Assembly: GCA_024275515.1 (NCBI GenBank)
Contig: JAJRYZ010000316.1
Location: 1 to 33,104, forward strand
DNA length: 33,104 nt
Reading direction: 5' to 3'
Source of the DNA: Spirochaetota bacterium
GTDB taxonomy: Bacteria; Spirochaetota; Spirochaetia; ARS1246
Shown: positions 1 to 7,668 of the stretch, one piece after another
Numbering within the stretch: position 1 is the first letter of the stretch
Layout: the number at the start of each line of letters is the position of its first letter
Program-made: the position numbers and the translations under genes
Notes under the pieces: generated by a model
Seen by the model: only the letters and a program-made list of their open reading frames with translations
What the model was told of the DNA's origin: nothing
Database searches by the model: none

Positions 1-383
1 AGCCTGTCGGCGATTCTGCGCACCATTTTTTCCGACGTGCCTATGATGAGCACTTTTTTGAATCGCTCGTCGTCGAGCGCGGCGAGCAACTCCTTTCTGT
101 GGGCCGGATCGTCGAAGAGCGCGGTCTTTATCGCGCGTAGATAGACCCGCTCTTTTTTTGCTGACCGGCCGGCGAGGATCTTTTCGTCTTTGATAAGCAA
201 ACCGTCGTCGATTATCAAATCAAGACCGTATTTCTCGCTTACGAGTTTCGCTCTGAAGCTCTTCCCGGTTCCGCTTCTGCCCACGAGTGCGTAGACCTTT
301 ACGCGTCTGAGCCACCACGTGGCTCTGAGCGCAACGTTTCGTAATGATCCGATCTCACAACCATCCTGTAGAAAGAGTCGCGC
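1..383 (-). CDS. P-loop ATP-binding protein, partial at left edge, start unclear
   Basis: Reading the minus strand gives KVYALVGRSGTGKS, a Walker A loop at about 260-300, followed by a stretch with IIDDGLLIKDEKILAGRSAKK, FDDPAHRKELLAAL and VLIIGTSEKMVRRIADR. I remember this architecture from small uncharacterised ATP-binding proteins of Firmicutes and spirochaetes that begin almost directly at the VYALVG strand. The gene continues beyond base 1. The frame is open up to a TAG at 384-386, but between that stop and the P-loop it contains no ATG, GTG or TTG. The first GTG (282-284) lies inside the Walker region and is too late. Either a rare start codon is used or there is a small frameshift near 300. 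A short ATG-started frame (about 21 codons, stop TAA near 299-301) overlaps this area and could be the displaced N-terminus or a leader peptide. Function is unknown beyond nucleotide binding. Confidence 0.7.
309..325. repeat. Inverted repeat GAGCCAC-CAC-GTGGCTC
   Basis: A perfect 7-base inverted repeat with a 3-base centre lies just upstream of the P-loop coding strand. It could be an operator or a hairpin affecting the start of that gene. No known regulator motif is recognised. Confidence 0.35.
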
Positions 384-458
384 CTATTGTATGCGCCGCT
401 CGATGCTTTGCATAGGATCGCCGAGCCGGTGTAAGGTTGCGGTTTCTGCTGCAACACC

Positions 459-2045
459 ATGAACGATCAACGTGATACCGTTCGGAATCATCCGACACAC
501 TTCTCCGACGCGGCGGCTTCTTCCCGGATCGATGCGTCGCTCGCGCTTTCGATCGGCCTTGCGCTTCTGCTCGGTTCCCTCGTCTTACGTCTGAACGTTC
601 CGCTGTTCTACGGACAATCGCAGCTTTGGAGAAAATACTACACGGCGTCGGTGTCGTCGGGAGCGATTCCGCCGAAACGTCTTGCGAGAGTTCTTGCGCC
701 GCTCGGTGCGGCGTCTCGCTACACTACTTTCGTCCGTCTTTCGCTCATCGACGAGATCCGGACGATTCCGCTCTCGGAAATACCGGGCAGGTTGATCGAC
801 AAGGATCCCCGACTGGATCCATTCCTCGCCGCGGTGGACGGCTACTTCTCCGCCGGGGACCGAGAACTGTTTTATCCGGAGGCGCGACTCCCACCGGGGC
901 TTATGCGACTTCGACTCGCCCGCCTCCTCGGCGTCTCTCCGGCGCGCGTGCGTCTCGCGGAGTGGCCCCTCGGGCCGATCGGCCTTCGGCTGTTGATGTG
1001 CATGGCGACTCTCATTCTTTTCGCCGGCGGTCGGCGTGGTTCCACCGTCTTGCTGCTTTCGGGAATCGTTCCAATCGGTTTTCTCGCTGTTCAGGGCGGC
1101 GTCTGGGGCGGCGTCGCGGGTGTTGTGACCGCCGCCGGGTGGGGCGTCTTCGCCTCGGGGCTGGAAGAGGCGCTGTTGTGCCGGTTGCGCGGGGAGCGTT
1201 CAGGGCTGCTCCCCGCGTTGGGAAAACGCGAGATAGTCGCCGGGGCCGGCAGCGTGACCTCCGCGATTCTGATGACGCCGATCCATCCGCGACCGGGTGT
1301 CGCCTTGCTCTCGGTCGGGCTGATGATCGTCGGTGTCGTCGGCCTTGTGCTCGTCGCCGCCGGCGTCCATGCGGTCATACGTTCGCGAACGGCGCACCCG
1401 ATTTTCCGGCCGCGCAGCGTGCTTCCCTATCGGTTCCGCCCGTTCTCCGGCCGAAAACTCACCGGAACCGTGCTCGCACTGGCGACGATGCTTGTCGTAG
1501 TGGATTCCACGCTTACGCGAATCGGAAATATCGGTGTTCCCGTGCCGCGCGGCTCTCATACCGCGAAAAACTACTCGTGGGGCGAACTGGAAAAGCTCTA
1601 CTACGAGCGAGGCGGTCGCGACCTGCCTTCCATTGCCGATTACGTCGCTCACGCAGCGTATCAGCAGTCGATCTACGCGACACGAGACTACGGCTTTCCG
1701 ATCGACGGCCGGACGGTGGAAATCGGTACGTATCGTCGGCTTGACGGACGGATCATCCGCACCGACCGCGTCTTGGAGGTCTTCGATTCGATTTGGTTTT
1801 TGTCGGTGCTTTCGGAAGCTCGTTCGGGAGGCGTGACGCGCATGCTGCTGTCGCAACGTCGACCGGTCATAGGCGCGAGAATCGATGCGCCCGGGTGGGG
1901 GCGCATCATCGGCGCAGTCGCGGTCGTCGGCGTCGGTCTTTTGTGCTTTTTTTTGACCTGGACACAAAGCGGGGCGAGTTTGACAGCTGTTTTTTTCTAT
2001 GGTATGAGAAACTCACTTCACAGGCGTAGACACCAGATCGCATGA
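459..2045 (+). CDS. Multi-pass integral membrane protein of unknown function
   Basis: 528 residues from ATG 459. I do not recognise the family. Hydrophobic segments are visible at about residues 27-45, 172-190, 195-212, 215-235, 280-306, 333-349 and 481-501. Two long soluble loops (about 46-170 and 350-480) probably sit on the same face of the membrane. The second loop has a Tyr-rich stretch (LEKLYYERGG) and the region around DYGFPIDGRTVEIGTYRR. There is no recognisable catalytic motif. No clear Shine-Dalgarno sequence precedes the ATG, so the start is moderately secure. The stop overlaps a following ATG as ATGA (2042-2045), which would suit translational coupling to a downstream frame, although that frame is itself doubtful. 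The upstream gene is divergent, leaving 75 bases for promoters. Confidence 0.75.
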   Translation: MNDQRDTVRNHPTHFSDAAASSRIDASLALSIGLALLLGSLVLRLNVPLFYGQSQLWRKYYTASVSSGAIPPKRLARVLAPLGAASRYTTFVRLSLIDEIRTIPLSEIPGRLIDKDPRLDPFLAAVDGYFSAGDRELFYPEARLPPGLMRLRLARLLGVSPARVRLAEWPLGPIGLRLLMCMATLILFAGGRRGSTVLLLSGIVPIGFLAVQGGVWGGVAGVVTAAGWGVFASGLEEALLCRLRGERSGLLPALGKREIVAGAGSVTSAILMTPIHPRPGVALLSVGLMIVGVVGLVLVAAGVHAVIRSRTAHPIFRPRSVLPYRFRPFSGRKLTGTVLALATMLVVVDSTLTRIGNIGVPVPRGSHTAKNYSWGELEKLYYERGGRDLPSIADYVAHAAYQQSIYATRDYGFPIDGRTVEIGTYRRLDGRIIRTDRVLEVFDSIWFLSVLSEARSGGVTRMLLSQRRPVIGARIDAPGWGRIIGAVAVVGVGLLCFFLTWTQSGASLTAVFFYGMRNSLHRRRHQIA

Positions 2046-2508
2046 GACGGATCGCGACCTTCACAAGGAGCGGTGTGCGTCCCCGCGAGCGCAAAGCCGC
2101 TACGCGGTCGTCCGTGGTGCGGAACGTCGTGCTTCCCTCGATAGCAACGATCACGCTTGACAAACACGTCGGAAATCGGGCGGTATGCCTGGTCGATGTC
2201 GACGATACGCGAGCGTCTCGATTCCGAATGGGCGCCTGAGCCGTCGCGCGGCGTCCCCGTCGCCTCTATGTGGGCGGACCTGTGGCCCGGCCTTTGTTGA
2301 GTTCGACGATGTACTGCCGCGAAATCTTGTCGTATTGAGAACCGGCGGCGGGTTTGTTGTGAAAAACGTCGCGGCTCGGATAGACTATACGGAGAACGGC
2401 GGTGGTGCGACGGTCGCCGAATTTCGTCCGATAAAAGTGCATTGTGCCGGCGGTCGTTTGGTACGCGCCGGCGGAGGTTGTAGCCGCCCGGTCGGCTCAT
2501 CTGGATGA
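2042..2508 (+). other. Unresolved stretch: possible small or frameshifted gene
   Basis: These 460 bases lie between the membrane protein and the GH57-like gene and hold no convincing intact gene. One frame starts at ATG 2042, overlapping the previous stop as ATGA, and runs 65 codons to 2239. A second frame is open from ATG 2185 to a TGA at 2506-2508, overlapping the next ATG (2505) again as ATGA. Codons in the later half of each frame (around ITLDKHVGNRAVCLVDVDD, and later VVLRTGGGFVVKNVAARIDY) have the G-first bias of real genes. A single protein broken by a frameshift near 2230-2280 is therefore possible. The product is not recognised. Confidence 0.3.
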
Positions 2509-4520
2509 AACCGATTGAGATAATCTTCGGGACGTACAACGGACTTCCGTTCGGCTCGACGGACGTCGAGTTCGAGCATGCGTATCAGCGATCGTACAAA
2601 CCGTTTCTCACGACGCTGTACAAGTTTCCGGGTGTCCACGCAGCCATCTATTATTCGGGAATCGTGCTTAGCTGGCTTCAGGAGCATCATCCCGAGTTCC
2701 TGATGCTTCTCAACGACATGGTCAAACGATCGCAGATCGAACTGCTCGGCGGAGCGTTCTACGAGCCGATCCTCCCGCTCATTCCGTCGAGCGATCGGTC
2801 CGGGCAGATTGAAATGCTGACTACCTACCTCAGGAAGCGGTTCGGAAAACGCCCGCGGGGCATCTGGATTCCCGAACTGGCCTGGGAGCCGTCGTTGCCG
2901 ACGAGTCTCAGAAACTGCGGTATGGAGTACACTTTTCTCGACGAAGCGAGCTTCGACGCCGCCGGCGTCCCGGCAAAGTCACGCTATCAACCGGTGAAAA
3001 CCGAAGATCAAGGCAAAGCGATCGAGGTGTATGCCGTTCTATCGCGCTTGACCCCGTCGACCGTCGTGGGATCGTTCACGGGAAACGGCAACGCGATTGA
3101 TCCGTCGCAGTACCTCAAACGAGTCACCACGGGTGTTCCTTCGGACGAGGACGCGGTGCTCGTTGTGCTTGATCAGGGCGAGGCGCTCGGTCTGTGGGAC
3201 AACGGATACGAGCGAATCTACGGCGACGGATGGCTCGCGGGGTTGTTCGAGAGTCTGTTGAACGACAAGCGGTTGACGACGGTACTTCCGAGGAGCGTTT
3301 CGCAGCGGTCCCGCAGAGCACGACGGTGCTATTTCGGTTGCTCTGCGGCGGAAGCGTTGCTGCAGTGGTGGATGCCGGGCGCCGAAGCGGGCACGAAAGA
3401 GACGAAACAGACGTTGCGAAAGCGGAGCAAGGCGTTGATCCCGACCGGATCGTTCCGGCAGCTTCTCGGTCGGTATCCTGAGAGCACGATCCTCTACGCC
3501 AAGATGATGCACGTCAATATCCTCGTGAATCAAATCCGCGGTGATCGTTATCGAAAGCGGGCCGCGCGGGAGGAACTGTGGAAAGCACAATCGGGGCACC
3601 CGTACTGGCACGGAAAGATCGACGGGATATATCGCAACTCGATACGTAAGGCCGCCTATTCGGCGCTCATCGAGGCGGAGAAGATAGCGCGCGAGCAGGG
3701 AGTCTTCAAGCAGCACATCAGCAAGGAAGACTTCGACATGGACGGACTCGACGAGTACCTGATCAGGGGAAACGCGCTGAACGTCTACGTCGACACCGTG
3801 GGCGGAAGCATCTTCGAGCTCGACCACCTTCCGGTCTCCTGGAACTATCTCGATACGATGGCGCGGTACGAGGAGCCCTACCACGATACGCTCTTGTCGG
3901 GCGACGTATTCGACGGCGCTCCCCGAAGAGGGTTTACCGATCGCCTCGAAGCGCACGATTTGACGATGGAAGAGTACCTTTCGGGCGCCGAGAAGGAGAG
4001 CGTGCGGCTCTTCGGTAAAGTGTATCGAGTGATCGAGTACAAGCGTGATCAGCTGGAAGTCGCTCTGGCGGCAAACTGCGACGATACGCTCGTCGTCGAA
4101 AAAAGGTATCGATTGTCGGAGGACGAACTCTCTCTGCGGTACCTACTGCGCAACGAGGGCGCCGTCGCGATAAAAAAATCGTTCATATCGGAGCTCCATC
4201 TCTCTTTCGCCTCGAACAACGAAGAGTTTCTGCAGGTCAGGGCCCACACCGTTTCGGGTGAAGTTCTCACGCTTCGCGACATCGAAGGGGCAGAGCAGGT
4301 CGCGTCGTTCGAAGCGCGAGACCTTCGAAACGCGGTGACGATCACGGTGACGCTCGGCGCGCCGTGCGCTCTATGGAGTGCCCCCGTGATTACCACGTGG
4401 TACTCGCGCAGCGGCCCACGCGTCGGCTATCAATGCTCGCTTTTTGCCATGAGATGGCCGCTGGAACTCGCCCCGGGGCAGAGTATCGAGCTCGATGTTC
4501 GTCTCGCTTTCCACCGCTGA
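2505..4520 (+). CDS. GH57 family protein (4-alpha-glucanotransferase/amylase-like) with eroded catalytic residues
   Basis: 671 residues, close to the length of GH57 4-alpha-glucanotransferases. These cytoplasmic enzymes act on alpha-1,4-glucans, and no signal peptide is present here. The N-terminal half is a GH57 beta/alpha barrel. GAFYEPILPLIP (about 84-95) and GIWIPELAWEP (about 119-129) are characteristic, and E124 in WIPE matches the family nucleophile. The following acid/base region is LDQGEALGLW (about 222-231). By remembered alignment to family sequences with HDDGEKFG, the catalytic Asp is Gln224 here, with Asp223 next to it. The N-terminal substrate-binding HQP motif reads GLP (about 13-15). 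The C-terminal 300 residues form the beta-rich DUF1925/DUF1926-type domain. The family assignment is strong. Activity is doubtful, and a regulatory or glucan-binding role is equally possible. The start overlaps a preceding TGA, and no close Shine-Dalgarno sequence is visible. Confidence 0.85.
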   Translation: MKPIEIIFGTYNGLPFGSTDVEFEHAYQRSYKPFLTTLYKFPGVHAAIYYSGIVLSWLQEHHPEFLMLLNDMVKRSQIELLGGAFYEPILPLIPSSDRSGQIEMLTTYLRKRFGKRPRGIWIPELAWEPSLPTSLRNCGMEYTFLDEASFDAAGVPAKSRYQPVKTEDQGKAIEVYAVLSRLTPSTVVGSFTGNGNAIDPSQYLKRVTTGVPSDEDAVLVVLDQGEALGLWDNGYERIYGDGWLAGLFESLLNDKRLTTVLPRSVSQRSRRARRCYFGCSAAEALLQWWMPGAEAGTKETKQTLRKRSKALIPTGSFRQLLGRYPESTILYAKMMHVNILVNQIRGDRYRKRAAREELWKAQSGHPYWHGKIDGIYRNSIRKAAYSALIEAEKIAREQGVFKQHISKEDFDMDGLDEYLIRGNALNVYVDTVGGSIFELDHLPVSWNYLDTMARYEEPYHDTLLSGDVFDGAPRRGFTDRLEAHDLTMEEYLSGAEKESVRLFGKVYRVIEYKRDQLEVALAANCDDTLVVEKRYRLSEDELSLRYLLRNEGAVAIKKSFISELHLSFASNNEEFLQVRAHTVSGEVLTLRDIEGAEQVASFEARDLRNAVTITVTLGAPCALWSAPVITTWYSRSGPRVGYQCSLFAMRWPLELAPGQSIELDVRLAFHR

Positions 4521-4543
4521 TCCACCGACCCACCGACTCGATC

Positions 4544-5782
4544 TTAGGGTCGCCACTCCTTCAGGAGTACGAGAATGGTGTCCATCCACCGCATCGAGGC
4601 GGCGTAGTATCCGTCCGAAGCGAATAAAAACTCGATGAACGCCTCCGGATATCGTTGCTCGAAGTAATAGGTCTGCCCGAGATAGAACCGGGCGCGTTGC
4701 GCCGCAGCGGGTGGACGACGAGTCAGGAGATAGGTCTTGAGTTTCGTGCGGGCCTCGCTCCATTCGGCGTTTTTGAAATGCTCGACGATCAATCCGGCGA
4801 GTTCGCTCTGCGCCGATTCGGCGCCTTGCGGCCGGTCCTCCGGGAGTAACTCCCAGGTCGATATCGGCGTGAAAACCGTCGTTCCCGCAGTCAACTCGTC
4901 GACCGCTGCGGCGACGCGGGGTGAGAGCACCACTTGCGGCATGTCGAGCGAATTCCGTACTCCGCCGAGACTCTCGCCGGTGTCTATTTTGGTCGAAAGA
5001 ACGAGAAACGGGAGCGGTCTCGCGCGCATCGACGTCGTTGCCGACTTGGAGGCGCCGTCCTCGCCGTCGCCCGGCGCGATGCGAACCGGGGTGGAAAGGA
5101 CGTTCTGTTGCGGAAGAAAGCGCTGTTTGCCGATTCGCAGCAATTCGCTGTCGAAAAGAGCGTAGTAGTAGTCGAGATCTGCGACCGGCTCATCGGTATA
5201 CTCGGTCTGAGACGAGGGGATCGTATCTATCAGGACCGCAGAGATCAAATCCGCCGAGGAGTTGAAGGGCTGAGTACCGCGATAGATCGAAATGCTGCGT
5301 CTCTTGCTCGAGGTGGAAAAAGTGAGCACGACCTGTCGTTCCCGCACTTCGGCCCGGATGTCGGTAATCGCCACGGGAAGGGTGGCTTCGATGGCGGCAC
5401 TATCGACCGCCGCGCCGGTGGTCGTCTTGTTTCGGTACGGGACGAAGACGTCGTACGGGTCGCCGTTTTCATCGACGGCCGCGACCGCGTAATAGTAGCG
5501 CGAATCGTCCGGCGGATAGTCGACAAACGTCATGGCTTCCGCCGGCGCTTCACCGAGATAGGTGGCTTCGGGAAAGTTTTCGGTGGTAATCTCTTCGGTG
5601 TGACGGTAGACCAGGTAGCGCTCCACCTCCTCGTCGGCGTCCTGCCAGGTGAGTTTGATCGTTGCGCCTTCGACGTGGGCGGTGAGTCGCGACACGAACG
5701 GCGGAAGCCGTTGCCGCTGAGCGTATACGGGAACAATCGTAAGGAACATCGTTACTAGTATGAACGCGTGGATTCGTTTCAT
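4544..5782 (-). CDS. Secreted protein with fibronectin type III-like domains and a TPR-like tail
   Basis: 412 residues from the ATG at 5782. I chose it because a GGGGAG ribosome site lies 7 bases upstream and because it begins a clean signal peptide (MKRIHAFILVTMFLTIVPVYA, cleavage after about residue 21). A start 19 codons earlier is in frame but has neither feature. After the signal there are two fibronectin III-like units. The first runs at about 30-125 (KLTWQDADEEVERYLVYR, then FVDYPPDDSRYYYAVAAVD). The second runs at about 140-225 (VVLTFSTSSKRRSISIYRG, then YTDEPVADLDYYYALFD). The last 70 residues (ARTKLKTYLL, FYLGQTYYFEQRYPEAFIEF) resemble a tetratricopeptide helix pair. Such proteins sit in the periplasm or on the outer membrane as scaffolds, but the partner cannot be named. 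The gene converges on the GH57-like gene with 23 bases between the stops and no visible terminator. Confidence 0.82.
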   Translation of the reverse strand: MKRIHAFILVTMFLTIVPVYAQRQRLPPFVSRLTAHVEGATIKLTWQDADEEVERYLVYRHTEEITTENFPEATYLGEAPAEAMTFVDYPPDDSRYYYAVAAVDENGDPYDVFVPYRNKTTTGAAVDSAAIEATLPVAITDIRAEVRERQVVLTFSTSSKRRSISIYRGTQPFNSSADLISAVLIDTIPSSQTEYTDEPVADLDYYYALFDSELLRIGKQRFLPQQNVLSTPVRIAPGDGEDGASKSATTSMRARPLPFLVLSTKIDTGESLGGVRNSLDMPQVVLSPRVAAAVDELTAGTTVFTPISTWELLPEDRPQGAESAQSELAGLIVEHFKNAEWSEARTKLKTYLLTRRPPAAAQRARFYLGQTYYFEQRYPEAFIEFLFASDGYYAASMRWMDTILVLLKEWRP

Positions 5783-5869
5783 GCGGGTCTCCCCTATAAT
5801 AGTCGGCGCGCCGAAGGCAAGTCTATAGGTCATATCCATTTATCAGGAGGGCGCTTACGACCGGACGGT

Positions 5870-5898
5870 TTGACACGGCTCGGCGGTTTGCGTAGACT
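5870..5898 (+). promoter_or_regulatory. Sigma-70 promoter for the cas2-like/prfB operon
   Basis: TTGACA (5870-5875), 17-base spacer, TAGACT (5893-5898). The -35 is perfect and the -10 matches four of six consensus bases. The predicted transcription start (about 5905) coincides with the GTG of the next gene, suggesting a leaderless transcript. Confidence 0.65.
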
Positions 5899-5904
5899 AC
5901 AGGT

Positions 5905-6177
5905 GTGTTCGTGGCAGTCGTGTGTGAGCTCGGCAGTGATGACAATCAAAGGGAAGTGCACGGGTTGCTGCGGCAGTACGGGTTCGCGCAAGTGTACGCG
6001 AATTTGTACGAGAGTGTTTCAATAAAGGAAACGTTGCTGCCGAGGCTCAAACGCGATCTCGATAGGCGGACCGATTCGTACGATCGGGTTCGCATATATC
6101 AGTATCCACTTGAAGGTACACTGGTCATCACGACCCTTCAGAACAAAAAATGGCGAAAGACGATTCTGCACACGTGA
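5905..6177 (+). CDS. Orphan Cas2-like protein (ferredoxin-fold)
   Basis: 90 residues from GTG 5905. The pattern is that of the Cas2/VapD-like ferredoxin fold: a first beta strand FVAVVCEL (2-9), then a helix with REVHGLLRQYGFAQV (16-30), YANLYESVSI, a helix KETLLPRLKRDLDRR, a strand YDRVRIYQYPL (59-69), and a last strand TLVITTL. Cas2 proteins normally bind Cas1 during spacer acquisition, and some members are metal-dependent nucleases. The usual Asp at the end of strand 1 is Glu8 here, with Asp12 and Asp13 just after. No CRISPR array, cas1 or other cas gene is in the window. The gene lies 18 bases before prfB and shares its promoter, so it is probably a housekeeping homologue of unknown role. 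The later GTGs (5911, 5920) would remove part of strand 1, so the first is preferred despite the lack of a ribosome site. Confidence 0.72.
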   Translation: MFVAVVCELGSDDNQREVHGLLRQYGFAQVYANLYESVSIKETLLPRLKRDLDRRTDSYDRVRIYQYPLEGTLVITTLQNKKWRKTILHT

Positions 6178-6195
6178 GGTCTCACGGAGGAACCT

Positions 6196-7294
6196 ATGCT
6201 CACCGATTTGCAGCCCGAGATATCTCGTTTGTCCAGGGAGTTTCACGACGCATGGAGGCATCTTTGACGCTGCGAGCCTGACCGAGCGAATCGGGGAGCT
6301 CGAGACGCAATCCGCAAACCCCGAGCTGTGGAACGATCGGGCGGAAGCCGAATCCGTGTTGACTCGGCTCAAACGGATGAAGGACAGGCTGGATCCGTGG
6401 CTCGATCTGAAGAGGAGAATCGAGGAAATCGAGGAGCTGCATCACCTCGCGTCTGAAGAAGGCGACGATTCGCTCGAAGACGAGTTGGTCGACCAGATTG
6501 AGTCGGCTGCCTCCGATTTCGAAAAACTGCGTATTATCGAGCTTTTTTCGGGTGAATGCGACGAGAACGATGCTTTTCTCACCATACACGCCGGCGCCGG
6601 CGGCACCGAGGCGTGCGACTGGGTGAGTATGCTGTTGCGCATGTATACCCGATGGGCCGAAGCTAAGGGGTACACGTGCGAGATCATCGATCTTCTCGAA
6701 GCCGAAGGCGGCGTCAAGTCGGTAACGCTTCAGATCGGGGGCCTATTCGCCTACGGACGGTTGAAAAGCGAGACCGGCATCCATCGACTCGTGCGCATCT
6801 CTCCGTTTGATTCGGGAAACCGCAGGCATACCACATTCGCGTCGGTTTACGCATCTCCGGTCATCGAGGAGGAGATCGACGTGCAGGTGAAACCGGAGGA
6901 TATTCGCATCGACACCTACCGCGCACAGGGGGCCGGAGGGCAACACGTAAACAAGACCGACAGCGCGGTTCGCATAACTCACCTCGAAACAGGTATCGTC
7001 GTCCAGTGCCAGAACGAGCGGAGTCAGCACAAGAACCGCGCGACCGCGATGAAGGTGTTGAAATCGAGGTTGTACGAGTACTATCGGGAACTGCAGGAGC
7101 AGGAGCAGGAGAAGCATGCCGAAGAGAAGAAAGAGATTTCCTGGGGCAACCAGATACGGTCGTACGTGCTCCATCCGTACAGCATGGTAAAAGACCACCG
7201 AACGAAGCACGAAACCGGGAACGTGCAGGCGGTCATGGACGGGCAAATCGATCCGTTTATCGAGGCGTACCTCAAGATGCGTTTGTCGGGGTAG
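6196..7294 (+). CDS. prfB: Peptide chain release factor 2, expressed by programmed +1 frameshift
   Basis: RF2 reads UGA and UAA stop codons and triggers peptide release on the ribosome. Translation starts at ATG 6196, with GGAGG at 6186-6190. It reads 23 codons to CTT (6262-6264), meets TGA at 6265-6267, and shifts +1 to continue with GAC at 6266. The product is then 365 residues, the same length as E. coli RF2. The second part carries the RF2 anticodon-like tripeptide SPF (in RISPFDSGNRRHTTF) and the catalytic GGQ (in GAGGQHVNKTDSAVRITH), both intact. A longer open frame beginning upstream at 6110 is only the shifted frame extended backwards and is not the real start. The gene follows the cas2-like gene by 18 bases and precedes cheY by 2. 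Confidence 0.96.
6254..6268 (+). promoter_or_regulatory. prfB autoregulatory +1 frameshift site
   Basis: The internal Shine-Dalgarno-like GGAGG (6254-6258) is followed by exactly three bases, then CTT TGA C (6262-6268). This is the classical RF2 frameshift signal. When RF2 is scarce the TGA is decoded slowly and the ribosome slips from CUU to UUU, restoring RF2 synthesis. Confidence 0.93.
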
Positions 7295-7296
7295 CC

Positions 7297-7668
7297 ATGG
7301 CGCTTCGTGTGCTTGTCGTCGACGACCTTGCGTTTATGCGCGACGCGATCAGTGACATACTTGTTCGAGACGGGTTTGAAGTCGCCGGCGAGGCGGAGAA
7401 CGGTCGGGCGGCGCTCGATCGGTATCGGGAGATCAGACCCGACGTCGTGCTCATGGACATCACTATGCCGGTCATGGACGGAATCTCGGCGCTTCGTGAA
7501 ATACGACGGTTCGATCCGTCGGCCGTCGTCGTCATGTGCTCGGCGCTCGGGCAGCAGCACTACATTATTCGCGCGATTCATCTTGGCGCAAAAGACTTTG
7601 TCGTCAAGCCTTTTCGACCCGAACGAATCGTTTCCGCCGTCAGAAAAGCGACCAAGACTTATGCGTAA
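7297..7668 (+). CDS. cheY: CheY-like single-domain response regulator
   Basis: 123 residues from ATG 7297, a lone receiver domain. The acidic pair Asp9/Asp10 (VLVVDD), the phospho-acceptor Asp54 (DVVLMDITMP), the switch Ser (VVVMCSALGQ) and the conserved Lys (AKDFVVKPF) are all present. Proteins of this form carry phosphate from CheA to the flagellar motor switch. The SALGQQHYIIRAIHLGAKDF segment is close to chemotaxis CheY of spirochaetes and Firmicutes. No kinase gene is nearby, so its partner is elsewhere. It lies 2 bases after prfB, and its end overlaps the next gene by 8 bases, so it is translated from the same message. A cytoplasmic regulator of some other kinase is the alternative to a chemotaxis role. 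Confidence 0.88.
   Translation: MALRVLVVDDLAFMRDAISDILVRDGFEVAGEAENGRAALDRYREIRPDVVLMDITMPVMDGISALREIRRFDPSAVVVMCSALGQQHYIIRAIHLGAKDFVVKPFRPERIVSAVRKATKTYA

Noticed and set aside
626-1744. Long open frame inside the first membrane protein
   Set aside because: Arg/Ser-rich composition typical of an out-of-frame shadow of a GC-rich gene.
5905-6177. CRISPR-Cas locus suggested by the Cas2-like gene
   Set aside because: No direct repeats, no cas1 and no other cas gene are present on either side.
6110-6195. prfB starting upstream at 6110
   Set aside because: This is the shifted frame extended backwards; the ribosome site and the frameshift signal support the start at 6196.
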